64,000 nt of DNA, from positions 62,001-126,000 of the forward strand of contig NZ_QQTO01000023.1 of NCBI RefSeq assembly GCF_003351345.1. Direction: 5' to 3'. How positions within the stretch are numbered: the first letter of the stretch is position 1; every line of letters starts with the position of its first letter. This stretch comes from Allobosea caraganae. GTDB lineage: Bacteria; Pseudomonadota; Alphaproteobacteria; Rhizobiales; Beijerinckiaceae. A program made the position numbers and the translations under genes. Below the pieces are notes generated by a model, which had not been told where the DNA came from, made no database searches, and saw only the letters and a list, made by a program, of their open reading frames with translations. Below, piece by piece: positions 28,830 through 37,561 of this stretch.

Positions 28830-29207
28830 ATGGCGCAGAACGGCAGCAGCAACGGCCCTGACGAGCGCAAGCCGAGCGAGGCGGGCGATGCGGAGTTGTC
28901 GCGCCGGCTGGGCTCGCTCGACAGCAAGCTGCGCGATGTCGAGGCCCGCAAGGGCAGCGTCAGGAAGACCGAGGATCAGTCGCCGCAAATGTCCGGGATC
29001 GGGCAGGCTTTTCGGCTGTCCACGGAATTCATAGCCGGCATCATCGTGGGCGGCGGAGCCGGCTGGGCGCTCGATCGCTGGGCCGGAACGCGTCCCTGGG
29101 GCATGATCGTGCTGCTGCTTTTGGGCACATGTGCGGGTTTTTTCAATGTGGCGCGCGCAGCGGGGTTGATGAAATCTCGCACTGGCGATAAGTCGGGCGC
29201 CAAGTAG
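28830..29207 (+). CDS. atpI: ATP synthase assembly protein AtpI
   Basis: A 125-residue small membrane protein that heads the F0 operon and helps assemble the c-ring. The N-terminal 60 residues are hydrophilic; then come two membrane segments, FIAGIIVGGGAGWALDRWAG and GMIVLLLLGTCAGFF, the second with the usual glycine-rich AtpI pattern. I chose the ATG at 28830 rather than an upstream in-frame start since it is closer to the promoter leader and fits the family. It is followed 51 bases later by atpB. Confidence 0.88.
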   Translation: MAQNGSSNGPDERKPSEAGDAELSRRLGSLDSKLRDVEARKGSVRKTEDQSPQMSGIGQAFRLSTEFIAGIIVGGGAGWALDRWAGTRPWGMIVLLLLGTCAGFFNVARAAGLMKSRTGDKSGAK

Positions 29208-29258
29208 CGGCCCGCGCCTCGTCGAGGCCGGGGGAAACAGCGGAGCTGAAGGCGGAAG

Positions 29259-30005
29259 ATGGCCAGTCCGATCGAACAATTCGAGATCAAGCCGCTCATC
29301 AAGCTGGGCTCGATCGGCAAGAGCGAGATCGCCTTCACCAATTCCGCTCTGTTCATGGTGATCGCGGTCGCCCTGATCGTCCTCCTCTTCGTCTACGGCA
29401 CGCGCAGCCGCTCCCTCATCCCCGGGCGAATCCAGGCGCTCGCAGAGATGGGCTACGAATTTGTCGCGAATACGGTGAAGGACTCGGCCGGCCATGACGG
29501 CATGAAGTTCCTGCCGCTGGTCTTCTCGCTGTTCATGTTCGTGCTGTTCTGCAACCTGGTCGGCCTGGTGCCCGGCGCCTTCACGGTGACGAGCCACCTG
29601 ATCGTGACCGCAGCGCTCGCCGCGCTCGTGATCTTCACCGTCATCATCTACGGCATCTACAAGCACGGCGCCCATTTCTTCGGCCTGTTCGTGCCCAAGG
29701 GCGTGCATCCGGCGATGCTGATCATCCTGGTGCCGATCGAGGTGATCTCGTTCGTGTCGCGCCCGATCAGCCTGTCGGTCCGCCTCTTCGCCAACATGCT
29801 CGCCGGCCACATCGCGCTGAAGATTTTCGCCGGCTTCATCGCCACCCTGCTCTTCGCCGGTGGCTGGGCCGTGCTCTCGCCGCTACCGCTGGCCCTGACG
29901 GTCGCGCTGACCGCGCTCGAATTCCTCGTCGCCGTGCTGCAGGCCTACGTCTTCGCCGTGTTGACCTGCATCTATCTCCACGACGCCCTGCATCCCGGCC
30001 ACTGA
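29259..30005 (+). CDS. atpB: ATP synthase F0 subunit a
   Basis: The 248-residue proton channel subunit. The essential arginine that faces the c-ring is in [14 protein letters not shown], in the fourth membrane helix, and the last helix contains the conserved [19 protein letters not shown]. Five to six membrane segments are apparent. It begins with AEGCGGAAG-type leader sequence (AAGGCGGAAG) just before the ATG. It lies between atpI and atpE. Confidence 0.96.
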   Translation: MASPIEQFEIKPLIKLGSIGKSEIAFTNSALFMVIAVALIVLLFVYGTRSRSLIPGRIQALAEMGYEFVANTVKDSAGHDGMKFLPLVFSLFMFVLFCNLVGLVPGAFTVTSHLIVTAALAALVIFTVIIYGIYKHGAHFFGLFVPKGVHPAMLIILVPIEVISFVSRPISLSVRLFANMLAGHIALKIFAGFIATLLFAGGWAVLSPLPLALTVALTALEFLVAVLQAYVFAVLTCIYLHDALHPGH

Positions 30006-30070
30006 TATCCGGCGGCCGGTAGTATCCCCTCACCTTTCCATCCAAACCAAACCTCTCAAGGAGTTTTCCC

Positions 30071-30298
30071 ATGGATCCGATCGCTGCCAAGTACATCGGC
30101 GCTGGTCTCGCCTGCCTTGGCATGGCGGGTGCGGGCATTGGCCTCGGCAACCTGTTCGGCCAGTTCCTCTCGGGCGCCCTGCGCAACCCGTCGGCGGCCG
30201 AAGGCCAGCGCGGCACGCTGCTGCTCGGCTTCGCCCTGACGGAAGCGCTCGGCATCTTCTCGCTGCTGATCGCGCTGCTGCTGCTGTTCGCCGTCTGA
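30071..30298 (+). CDS. atpE: ATP synthase F0 subunit c
   Basis: A 75-residue two-helix hairpin protein; several copies form the rotor ring. The helices are [20 protein letters not shown] and [20 protein letters not shown], with the proton-carrying Glu in ALTEALGIF and the polar loop with Arg-Asn-Pro-Ser. The ribosome-binding site AAGGAG at the usual distance is the strongest in the operon, in keeping with the need for many copies. A 49-base palindrome follows it. Confidence 0.96.
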   Translation: MDPIAAKYIGAGLACLGMAGAGIGLGNLFGQFLSGALRNPSAAEGQRGTLLLGFALTEALGIFSLLIALLLLFAV

Positions 30299-30312
30299 TC
30301 AGACTGCGTCAA

Positions 30313-30361
30313 AGCATGTCCTGATCGGAAGGCCGGTTCAGGCTTTCCTACAGGACATGCT
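30313..30361. repeat. 49-base palindrome between atpE and atpB' genes
   Basis: The outer arms AGCATGTCCTG (30313-30323) and CAGGACATGCT (30351-30361) are perfect, with an inner GGAAGGCC/GGCTTTCC pairing. The length of 49 bases and the GCATGTCC end match hairpin I of the composite repeats at 2343 and 46455. Inside the atp transcript it would fold as a stable stem directly after the c-subunit gene. Confidence 0.8.
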
Positions 30362-30430
30362 GTCTTGCCCCTTCCCGAAACTGCGCTGCGGCTCATAGTT
30401 CGAGTCCGCAGCGCCGGATGAGGTTCAGCG

Positions 30431-30985
30431 ATGGCTACGCCAGCCACGACCACGACCGGCACCGTCGCCCATGGCGGAGAAGCCGCTCATGGCGGCGCTT
30501 TCCCGCCGTTCCAGAGCGAGACCTTCGCGTCCCAGCTGCTTTGGCTGGCGATCACCTTCGGCGTGCTCTACTACATCGCCGACAAGGTCATCGTGCCGCG
30601 CCTCGGCGCGATCCTGGCCGACCGCGCCTCGCGCATCGGCGGTGATCTGAACGAAGCCGCCGCCATGAAGGCGAAGGCCGAAGAGGCCGTCGCGGCCTAT
30701 GAGAAGTCCCTTGCCGAGGCCCGGGCCAAGTCCCAGGCCATCGCCCAGGAGGCGCGCGACGCCGTCAACGCCAAGAGCGATGCGCGCCGCAAGGCGGTCG
30801 AGGCCGATCTTTCGGCCAAGCTCGTCGAGGCCGAAGGCAAGATCGTGGCGATGAAGACGTCGGCCATGGGCAACGTCTCCGGCATCGCCGCCGAGGCGGC
30901 TGCGACGATCGTGACCAAGCTCACCGGCACCGCGCCATCGCAGGCCGCGGTCGATGATGCGGTCAAGTCGAGCATCGAGGGCTGA
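30431..30985 (+). CDS. ATP synthase F0 subunit b'
   Basis: A 184-residue peripheral-stalk subunit of the b' type, as in photosynthetic and alphaproteobacterial ATP synthases with two different b subunits. It has an unusual Thr/His/Gly-rich N-terminus ([20 protein letters not shown]), one membrane segment, [20 protein letters not shown], then an Ala/Lys/Glu-rich coiled coil. It is followed after 2 bases by the b subunit gene. Often named atpG or atpF2. Confidence 0.9.
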   Translation: MATPATTTTGTVAHGGEAAHGGAFPPFQSETFASQLLWLAITFGVLYYIADKVIVPRLGAILADRASRIGGDLNEAAAMKAKAEEAVAAYEKSLAEARAKSQAIAQEARDAVNAKSDARRKAVEADLSAKLVEAEGKIVAMKTSAMGNVSGIAAEAAATIVTKLTGTAPSQAAVDDAVKSSIEG

Positions 30986-30987
30986 GC

Positions 30988-31479
30988 ATGTTCAACGTGA
31001 CCAACCCCGAATTCTGGGTGATGATCTGCACGGCGATCTTCGTCGGCATCGCGATCTACATGGGCGCCGCCAAGGCCGTCACCGCCGCGCTCGACAAGCG
31101 CGGCGAGATGATCGCGGCGGAGCTCGCCGAGGCGCGCCGCCTGCGCGAGGAGGCTGCCGCCATCCTGGCCGCCTACGAGGCCAAGCGGAAGGCTGCCGAG
31201 GCCGAGGCCGAGACGATCGTCAACGCCGCCCGCGAGGAAGCCGAGCGCACCGCGCGCGAGGCCGAGGCCAAGCTCGCCGATTTCGTCACCCGCCGCACCA
31301 AGTCGGCCGAGGACAAGATCGCGCAGGCCGAGGTTCAGGCCGAGGCCGAGGTTCGCGCCGCGGCTGCCGAGGCCGCGACCCGCGCCGCCGAGACGATCCT
31401 GCGCAGCCAGATGGCAGGCAAGGCCGGCGAGACGCTGTTCACTGAGGGTCTCAACGAGATCAAGACCAAGCTGAACTGA
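30988..31479 (+). CDS. atpF: ATP synthase F0 subunit b
   Basis: A 163-residue peripheral-stalk subunit. A single N-terminal membrane helix (NPEFWVMICTAIFVGIAIYM) is followed by a long Ala/Glu/Arg-rich coiled coil that dimerises with b' and reaches F1. It is the last gene of the F0 operon; a terminator follows. The F1 genes (atpHAGDC) are not in this window, as usual for this group. Confidence 0.93.
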   Translation: MFNVTNPEFWVMICTAIFVGIAIYMGAAKAVTAALDKRGEMIAAELAEARRLREEAAAILAAYEAKRKAAEAEAETIVNAAREEAERTAREAEAKLADFVTRRTKSAEDKIAQAEVQAEAEVRAAAAEAATRAAETILRSQMAGKAGETLFTEGLNEIKTKLN

Positions 31480-31510
31480 GTTTCCATCGGGCCTCGCCCG
31501 AGGGATTTGA

Positions 31511-31549
31511 AGCGCCGCGATCCCGAGAGGGACGCGGCGCTTTTCTTTT
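31511..31549 (+). terminator. Rho-independent terminator of the F0 operon
   Basis: AGCGCCGCG (31511-31519) pairs with CGCGGCGCT (31533-31541), with an inner TCCC/GGGA extension, and is followed by a T-rich tract TTTTCTTTT. Confidence 0.9.
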
Positions 31550-31563
31550 GGCGAGATGCTCCT

Positions 31564-31733
31564 CCCTTCTCCCCTTGCGGGAGAAGGTGGCTCGGCGAAG
31601 CCGAGACGGATGAGGGGTCGCGCGGCGATTACAGCGTTAGCGAGAGGCGAAGAAAAACCAGTTCATTCGGAAAGGGCAGCGAGACCCCTCATCCGCCCCT
31701 ACCGGGGCACCTTCTCCCGCAAGAGGGAGAAGG
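31564..31733. repeat. Mosaic inverted repeat, CTTCTCCC family, copy 1
   Basis: The left block has CCTTCTCCCCTTGCGGGAGA followed by AGGTG and ends in CGGATGAGGGGTC; the right block has GACCCCTCATCCG and ends CCCGCAAGAGGGAGAAGG. Each block has its own small hairpins, and the blocks are inverted relative to each other. A relative lies at 54228-54372. It separates atpF from the convergent L,D-transpeptidase gene. Confidence 0.85.
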
Positions 31734-31776
31734 CAGATGAGCCGCTCGCCCCGGACCAGCGCCCGCCTTTAGAACC

Positions 31777-33045
31777 TCAATTCGTCGCCGTCGCGGTCGT
31801 CACCGCCGGGCGCGACGCCGGCCTTGCCTCGACCTTCGCGGCAGGAGCGGGCGCAGGCGCCGTGACCACCGCCTTCGCCTTCGGCTTGCGCGGCTGGATG
31901 GTCGAGGTGACGATGCCCTGCGGCGTGTCGAGCCCATAGATGTCGTCGCGGAACTGCACCATCCCATCGGCGCCCTGCCAGCCGGTGAGGTAGACCCAGG
32001 CGACCGGCACCGTCTTCTTCAGGCGGATGTCCTTGCGCTCGTTCTTGGCGATCTCGGCCTCGATCGCCGGCAAGGTCCATTCAGTGCCCTCGAGCAGCCA
32101 GGCGGCGAGGTCGCGCACGCCCTCGATGCGGGCGCAGCCGGAGGAGTTGAAGCGGACATCGTTGCGGAACAGCGTCTTCTTCGGCGTGTCGTGCATGTAG
32201 ACCGCCTCGGTATTGGGCATGTCGATCTTGAGCTGGCCGAGCGAGTTGGTCGGGCCGAAATCCTGGCGGACGATGAAATAGGGCGATTTCAGGCTGGCCC
32301 AGTTCACGCTCGCCGGGTCGATTTCCTTGTTCTCGGCGCCGAGTAGCTTCATGTTCGACTTGGCGACGAAATCCGGCTCCTTGCGCATGTGCGGGATGAT
32401 GTCGGCCTTCACGATCGACATCGGCACCGTCCAGTACGGGTTCAGGTTGACCGAGGTGATGTTGGCCTGGAGCACCGGCGAGGGCCGGTCCGGCCGGCCG
32501 ACGATGGCGAGATGCTTGCGCTGGACGACGCCATGGTCGACCGCCTCGACGCTGGCGCCGGGGATGTTCACCACGACATAGCGCTCGGAGAAGTTGAAGC
32601 CGTTGCCCTTGAGCCGCTCCAGCGTCGCGGTGAGCTGGTTGAGCCTGACCTCGACCGGCACGTTCATCGCCTTCAGGGTCAGGCGGCCGACGGTGCCCAT
32701 CTCGGAGAGGCCGTGGCGGGCCTGGAAGCGCTTCACGGCGGCGACCAGCGCCTCGTCATAGACATCGCCCGGCAGCGAGGCCGGCGGCAAGTCGCCGCTC
32801 TGCATCAGCCGCTGCTTCAGCACGGCGACGTCCGGCCCCTGCGAATCGGGCTTCAGCGCGGTGACGCTGCCCGGCACCTTCGGCCAGCCGCCGCGCGAGG
32901 CGATGTCCTCATGCGCGATCAGCGCCTCGAGCGTGCGGTCATAGGTGTTGGGGCCATAGCTCGGCTCCTGCGCGTGCGCGCCGGCCGCCGCCAGGACGAG
33001 GGCGATGGCGGCAACGGCAAAGCGCGGAAAACGAGAACGCGACAT
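31777..33045 (-). CDS. Murein L,D-transpeptidase (YcbB/LdtD-like)
   Basis: A 422-residue exported enzyme predicted to form 3-3 crosslinks in peptidoglycan. A signal peptide (FPRFAVAAIALVLAAAGAHA) leads to a peptidoglycan-binding domain (LKQRLMQSGDLPP ... AVKRFQARHGL) and a YkuD catalytic domain with MHDTPKKTLF and SSGCARIEG, where the cysteine is the nucleophile. The C-terminal 45 residues are Lys/Ala/Pro-rich. I chose the ATG at 33045 for the signal peptide. The serine before Gly-Cys replaces the common His-Gly-Cys pattern, as in some YcbB-like members. Confidence 0.88.
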   Translation of the reverse strand: MSRSRFPRFAVAAIALVLAAAGAHAQEPSYGPNTYDRTLEALIAHEDIASRGGWPKVPGSVTALKPDSQGPDVAVLKQRLMQSGDLPPASLPGDVYDEALVAAVKRFQARHGLSEMGTVGRLTLKAMNVPVEVRLNQLTATLERLKGNGFNFSERYVVVNIPGASVEAVDHGVVQRKHLAIVGRPDRPSPVLQANITSVNLNPYWTVPMSIVKADIIPHMRKEPDFVAKSNMKLLGAENKEIDPASVNWASLKSPYFIVRQDFGPTNSLGQLKIDMPNTEAVYMHDTPKKTLFRNDVRFNSSGCARIEGVRDLAAWLLEGTEWTLPAIEAEIAKNERKDIRLKKTVPVAWVYLTGWQGADGMVQFRDDIYGLDTPQGIVTSTIQPRKPKAKAVVTAPAPAPAAKVEARPASRPAVTTATATN

Positions 33046-33152
33046 GCAACTGATTCCATGGCGCGAGATGGCGCCATGGGAACATTCCGCGCACAGAGTC
33101 AAAGAAGCCTTAAGAGGACACGGGAAAGTGTGAACGCGCTGGCCTGCCGCGC

Positions 33153-33181
33153 TTGCATGGGATTTCACCGCCCATTATAGT
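33153..33181 (+). promoter_or_regulatory. Promoter of the Phd/PIN toxin-antitoxin pair
   Basis: TTGCAT (33153-33158) and TATAGT (33176-33181) have a 17-base spacer and lie 32 bases before the GTG start of the antitoxin gene. Just downstream, the palindrome ATGATCAT at 33195-33202 is a candidate antitoxin operator. Confidence 0.55.
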
Positions 33182-33213
33182 CAAGTTGGTCATCATGATC
33201 ATAGAGGCGCCCC

Positions 33214-33477
33214 GTGAACCGCCCCGAACCCAAAAGCTGGACCGTCGCGAACGCGAAGGCGCATTTCTCCGAGCTCATAGACAAAGCGAAGGCCGAGGGG
33301 CCGCAGATGGTGACGCGCAACGGCCGACCTGCGGCCGTGCTCGTCTCCGTGGAAGAATGGGAGCGGAAGACGGCGCGGAAGGGGACGCTGACGGAGTTCT
33401 TCCAAAATTCGCCGCTGCGCGGCAGCGGCATCGATCTGACACGCGAAGACCATCCGCCGCGCGATCTCGATCTATGA
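33214..33477 (+). CDS. Phd/YefM-family antitoxin
   Basis: An 87-residue antitoxin with the Phd/YefM DNA-binding fold: SWTVANAKAHFSELIDKAKA followed by a VTRNGRPAAVLVSVEEWE strand-helix. The C-terminal 30 residues should bind and neutralise the toxin. The start is a GTG at 33214 behind AGAGG. Its stop overlaps the toxin start (ATGA), the usual coupling for toxin-antitoxin pairs. It probably represses its own promoter. Confidence 0.9.
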   Translation: MNRPEPKSWTVANAKAHFSELIDKAKAEGPQMVTRNGRPAAVLVSVEEWERKTARKGTLTEFFQNSPLRGSGIDLTREDHPPRDLDL

Positions 33478-33899
33478 GCTTTCTGCTCGACACCAACATC
33501 ATCTCGGAACTGGCCAAGCCTTGCCCGTCCGCGGGCGTCCTGCAATTTCTCGAGACGAGTGACGAGGACCGGCTCCATCTCAGCGTGATCACGCTGGCGG
33601 AACTCCATCGCGGCATCGCCTTGCTGGACGACGGGCAGCGCCAGCGGTCGCTGGCGGCTTGGCTCTCCGAGGCACTGCCCGAGCGCTTCGCCGGCCGCAT
33701 TCTGGACGTGACGCCGCCGGTCGCAGCCGCCTGGGGCGAGCTGATGGCAAAGTCGCGCCGAGCCGGCACCAATCTCCAAGCCATGGACGGCCTGCTGGCT
33801 GCAACCGCGAGCGCCCATGACATGGTGCTCGTCACCCGCAACCAACGCGACTTTGCCAAGCTCGGCTTGAAGCTTCTCGATCCGTGGACGGCCGAATAG
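33474..33899 (+). CDS. PIN-domain toxin (VapC-like ribonuclease)
   Basis: A 141-residue PIN-domain protein, predicted to be an Mg-dependent RNase that cuts specific RNAs when freed from the antitoxin. The acidic catalytic residues are in FLLDTNIISEL, LAELHRGIALL, LQAMDGLLAATA and VTRNQRDFAKLG. The length is normal for VapC. It overlaps the antitoxin gene by 4 bases. A Phd-type antitoxin with a PIN toxin is a known but mixed pairing (as in FitAB-like and VapBC variants). Confidence 0.9.
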   Translation: MSFLLDTNIISELAKPCPSAGVLQFLETSDEDRLHLSVITLAELHRGIALLDDGQRQRSLAAWLSEALPERFAGRILDVTPPVAAAWGELMAKSRRAGTNLQAMDGLLAATASAHDMVLVTRNQRDFAKLGLKLLDPWTAE

Positions 33900-33905
33900 G
33901 CCGCC

Positions 33906-35480
33906 CTACTCCGCCGCTTCCTTCACCGGCTGCGGCTTCTCCCATTTGAGCACCGGCTGGCGCGCCGCGCGGGTCTCGTCGAGGCGGCGGATCGGGGCGT
34001 GGTGCGGGGCGGCCGTGAAGCGCGTCTTGTCGTTGCCCTTGGCCGCCATGGCGAGGTCGCGCAGCGTTGCGATGAACAGGTCGAGCGAGGCCTTCGATTC
34101 CGACTCGGTCGGCTCGATCAGCATGGCACCGTGGACGACGAGCGGGAAATAGACCGTCATCGGATGGTAGCCCTCGTCGATCATCGCCTTGGCGAAGTCG
34201 AGCGTCGAGACGCCGGTGCCCTTGAGCCAGTCATCGTCGAACAGCGCCTCGTGCATCGAGGGGTGATCCGGGAAGGGCAGCGACATCAGGTCGGACAGGC
34301 CGGCCCGGATGTAGTTGGCGTTGAGCACGGCGTCTTCCGAAGCCTGCTTCATGCCGTCCGAGCCGTGGCTGAGCATATAGGCGAGCGCGCGGACATACAT
34401 GCCCATCTGGCCGTGGAAGGCGGTCATGCGGCCGAACGGATCGTTGCCCTCCGGCGCATCGGCCTTGTGCTCGACGAGGCGCGACTTGCCGTCCTCGGCA
34501 TGGATGAAGGGCACCGGCGCGAAAGGCGCCAGCCGCTCCGAGAGCACGACCGGGCCGGCGCCGGGGCCGCCGCCGCCATGGGGGGTCGAGAAGGTCTTGT
34601 GCAGGTTGATGTGCATGGCGTCGACGCCGAGGTCGCCCGGACGCGCCTTGCCGACGATCGCGTTGAAGTTGGCGCCGTCGCAGTAGAAATAGGCGCCAGC
34701 CTCATGCATCGCCGCGGCGATCTCGACGATCTCAGGCTCGAAGATGCCGCAGGTGTTGGGGTTGGTCAGCATGATCGCGGCAACGTCCGGACCGAGCAGC
34801 GCCTTGACGTCCTCGACCGCGACCGTGCCGTCCGCGCGCGCCGGCACGGACTTCACGGTGAAGCCGATCAGGGCGGCAGTGGCGGGATTGGTGCCATGGG
34901 CCGATTCTGGCACGAGCACGATTTTGCGGGTCGCGCCCTCGCCCTTGGCGGCGATGGCGGCCTTGATCGCCATCATGCCGCACGCCTCGCCATGGGCGCC
35001 GGCCTTGGGGCTGAGCGCCACGGCCGGCATGCCGGTCAGGGTCATCAGGTAGCGGGCGAGCTCAAGCATCACGTCGAGCGCGCCCGGCACGGTCGAGACC
35101 GGCTGGAGCGGGTGGACGTCGGAGAAGCCGGGCAGCCGCGCCATCTTCTCGTTGAGGCGGGCATTATGCTTCATCGTGCAGGAGCCGAGCGGGAAGAGCC
35201 CGGTGTCGATGCCGTAGTTCTTCTGGCTCAGGCGCACGTAATGGCGCATCGCCTCCGGCTCGGAGAGGCCGGGCAGGCCGATGCCGTCCTGGCGCGCGTG
35301 CTTGCCGAGGCGGCTCTTGAACGGCGTCGGCTTGTCGATATCGACGCCGGTGGTCTCGTGATGGCCGATCTCGAAGATCAGCGGCTCGATCTGCTGGAGC
35401 GCGCGGTTGCCGGTGAAGGTCTCGTGGGTCTCGGCGGCGGCAGCGCCGGCCTGGGTGGGACGTCCCTGACGGTTCAGCAT
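33906..35480 (-). CDS. gcvPB: Glycine dehydrogenase (decarboxylating) subunit 2
   Basis: The 524-residue PLP-binding half of the split P-protein of the glycine cleavage system, which decarboxylates glycine and passes aminomethyl to GcvH. The PLP lysine lies in HINLHKTFSTPHGGGGPG. The N-terminal LGSCTMKHNARLNEKMA is also conserved. Some 40 extra N-terminal residues precede the family core. Its start overlaps the end of the DUF559 gene by 7 bases, so translation may be coupled. It is the last gene of the gcv operon. Confidence 0.95.
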   Translation of the reverse strand: MLNRQGRPTQAGAAAAETHETFTGNRALQQIEPLIFEIGHHETTGVDIDKPTPFKSRLGKHARQDGIGLPGLSEPEAMRHYVRLSQKNYGIDTGLFPLGSCTMKHNARLNEKMARLPGFSDVHPLQPVSTVPGALDVMLELARYLMTLTGMPAVALSPKAGAHGEACGMMAIKAAIAAKGEGATRKIVLVPESAHGTNPATAALIGFTVKSVPARADGTVAVEDVKALLGPDVAAIMLTNPNTCGIFEPEIVEIAAAMHEAGAYFYCDGANFNAIVGKARPGDLGVDAMHINLHKTFSTPHGGGGPGAGPVVLSERLAPFAPVPFIHAEDGKSRLVEHKADAPEGNDPFGRMTAFHGQMGMYVRALAYMLSHGSDGMKQASEDAVLNANYIRAGLSDLMSLPFPDHPSMHEALFDDDWLKGTGVSTLDFAKAMIDEGYHPMTVYFPLVVHGAMLIEPTESESKASLDLFIATLRDLAMAAKGNDKTRFTAAPHHAPIRRLDETRAARQPVLKWEKPQPVKEAAE

Positions 35481-35875
35481 GAGATGGCTCCTGTCGACGG
35501 CATAGCGACGTTGTTCGATTGCGTGGCGTGGAAGATGGTCTCGATCACGCCGTCGAGGTTCTCGAAAACCTCGTGGTTCCAGAAGCGAAGTACCCGGTAG
35601 CCCTGGGCTTCGAGATAGGTCGTTCGGATGGCGTCGCGGGTCTGTCCCACCGGAAGACCGTGCTGATCGCCGTCGAGTTCAATGACGAGCTTCAGGCCGA
35701 AATGGGCGAAATCAGCGACGTAAGGCCCCATTGGAGCCTGCCGGCGGAAATGGCCTTCCGGGAGTTCGAGCTGGCGAAGCTGAGCCCAGAGACGCCGTTC
35801 CGCCGGCGTCGCCTCGCGGCGCAGGCGCCTGGCATTGGGAATGCGCGGATCCCGCCGAGTGGATGAGGACATCAT
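35474..35875 (-). CDS. DUF559 endonuclease-like protein inside the gcv operon
   Basis: A 133-residue DUF559 protein, related to very-short-patch-repair-type nucleases. The family pattern is clear: ARRLRREATPAERRLWAQLR, then ADFAHFGLKLVIELDGDQHG with the Asp and Glu-x-Asp residues of a PD-(D/E)XK-like site, and YRVLRFWNHEVFENLDGV. It sits between gcvPA and gcvPB and overlaps gcvPB by 7 bases. A 57-bp inverted repeat lies just upstream, which suggests that the gene arrived with, or next to, repeat activity. Its role is unknown. Confidence 0.85.
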   Translation of the reverse strand: MMSSSTRRDPRIPNARRLRREATPAERRLWAQLRQLELPEGHFRRQAPMGPYVADFAHFGLKLVIELDGDQHGLPVGQTRDAIRTTYLEAQGYRVLRFWNHEVFENLDGVIETIFHATQSNNVAMPSTGAISC

Positions 35876-35931
35876 TGTCCCTCCCCGGCGCTTCTGGTTT
35901 CAAAGCGAGCGACCGGTGCTGGACACGACAG

Positions 35932-36148
35932 GTCCCCTTCCCCCCGCTTGCGGTGGGGAAGGGTTAGGGATGGGGGGGCGTGCAGGAAGAGGCTCGAGCG
36001 GTAGACCGGGCGCAACCTACTCCCTCCCTCCGCTTGCGGTGGGGAGGGTTGGGGTGGGGGGGAGAGTCGCCAGGGTCCAAGACCGAGCCTTTTCCTGCAC
36101 GCCCCCCCATCCCTAACCCTTCCCCACCGCAAGCGGGGGGAAGGGGAC
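35932..36148. repeat. Perfect 57-bp inverted repeat in the gcv operon
   Basis: The arm at 35932-35988 (starting GTCCCCTTCCCCCCGCTTGC) is the exact complement of the arm at 36092-36148 over 57 bases, with 103 bases between them. The centre holds a further related block, CCCTCCGCTTGCGGTGGGGA. The unit fills the gap between gcvPA and the DUF559 gene. Confidence 0.92.
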
Positions 36149-36170
36149 AGGGCGCGGCTCGTCTTCGCGT

Positions 36171-37514
36171 TCACGCCAAAACCTCGCCAAGCGCCGCCAC
36201 GAAGGCCGCCCGGTCATCATCCGTGTTGATCTCGGTATTGGCGACGATCAGGAGATCGTCGAGCCCGGCGCCGGGCATGAGACGCGAGGCCGGCACGCCG
36301 CCGAGCACGCCCTTCTCCGCGAGAGCCTCGACCACCGCGGCAGCCGGCTTCGGCAGCCTGATGGTGAACTCGTTGAAGAACGTCTCGTTCAAGACCTTGA
36401 CGCCCTTCACGCCCGCCAGCGCATCGGCGAGCTTGACCGCATTGGCGTGGTTGACCTCGGCGAGGCGCGACAGGCCGGCCTGACCGAGCAGCGTCATGTG
36501 GATGGTGAAGGCCAGCACGCAGAGGCCGGAATTGGTGCAGATGTTCGAGGTCGCCTTGTCGCGGCGGATATGCTGCTCGCGGGTCGAGAGGGTCAGTACG
36601 AAGCCGCGCTGGCCATCGGCATCGACGGTCTCGCCGCAGAGCCGACCCGGCATCTGGCGGACATATTTCGACTTGGCGGCGAAGAGCCCGACATAGGGCC
36701 CGCCGAAATTCAGCGCGTTGCCGATCGACTGGCCCTCGCCGACGACGATGTCGGCTCCCTGCGCGCCCGGCGGTGTCACCGCGCCGAGCGAGACGACCTC
36801 GGTGAAGACGGCGATCAGCAGCGCGCCATGGGCATGGGCCTTCTCGGCGATCGGCGCGAGGTCGCGCAGGTTGCCGAAGACGTCGGGCGATTGGACGACG
36901 ACGCAGGAGACGCTGTCGTCGATCTGGGAGAGGATGTCCTCGCTGGCGGAGACATCGGCCGGCAGCGCCACGACCTCGTCGCTGGCCATTTCGGACAAGG
37001 TCTCGACGACCTGGGTGTAGTGCGGGTGCAGGCCACCGGAGAGCACGGCCTTGCGGCGCTTGGTGACGCGATGCGCCATCAGCACGGCCTCGGCCGTGCC
37101 GGTCGAGCCGTCATACATCGAGGCGTTGGCGACCTCCATGCCGGTCAGCGCCGCGACCTGCGTCTGGAACTCGAAGAGATATTGCAGCGTGCCCTGCGCG
37201 ATCTCGGGCTGGTAGGGCGTATAGCTGGTCAGGAATTCCGAGCGCTGGATCAGGTGGTCGACCGTCGCCGGGACATGGTGCTTGTAGGCGCCGGCGCCGA
37301 CGAAGAAGGGCACGGAGGTGGCAGCGACGTTCTTCGCGGCCATGCGCCCCATGATGCGCTCGACCTCGAGCTCGCCCTTGGCCCGCGGCAGATCGAGGGG
37401 CTCGGTCAGGAGCTTGCCGGCCGGAACATCGCTGAACAGCGCGTCGACGCTGGGAACGCCGATGCGCGCGAGCATGTCCTCGCGGTCGGTGTCGGTGAGG
37501 GGCAAATAGCGCAT
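36171..37514 (-). CDS. gcvPA: Glycine dehydrogenase (decarboxylating) subunit 1
   Basis: The 447-residue first half of the split P-protein. The family start [19 protein letters not shown] and the internal [24 protein letters not shown] segment ([18 protein letters not shown]) and [20 protein letters not shown] are clear. The chain pairs with GcvPB to form the active enzyme. Most Rhizobiaceae use one fused GcvP, so the split form is a lineage marker. It follows gcvH after a repeat. Confidence 0.95.
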   Translation of the reverse strand: MRYLPLTDTDREDMLARIGVPSVDALFSDVPAGKLLTEPLDLPRAKGELEVERIMGRMAAKNVAATSVPFFVGAGAYKHHVPATVDHLIQRSEFLTSYTPYQPEIAQGTLQYLFEFQTQVAALTGMEVANASMYDGSTGTAEAVLMAHRVTKRRKAVLSGGLHPHYTQVVETLSEMASDEVVALPADVSASEDILSQIDDSVSCVVVQSPDVFGNLRDLAPIAEKAHAHGALLIAVFTEVVSLGAVTPPGAQGADIVVGEGQSIGNALNFGGPYVGLFAAKSKYVRQMPGRLCGETVDADGQRGFVLTLSTREQHIRRDKATSNICTNSGLCVLAFTIHMTLLGQAGLSRLAEVNHANAVKLADALAGVKGVKVLNETFFNEFTIRLPKPAAAVVEALAEKGVLGGVPASRLMPGAGLDDLLIVANTEINTDDDRAAFVAALGEVLA

Positions 37515-37561
37515 GGGGAGTTCCGTGACTGTTGATCTGCGGCGACGCCGCCTGGTTCACG

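Noticed and set aside
35835..36174. Several overlapping short frames on both strands between gcvPA and the DUF559 gene
   Set aside because: They translate the 57-bp inverted repeat, give Pro/Gly/Arg low-complexity peptides and mirror each other on the two strands.
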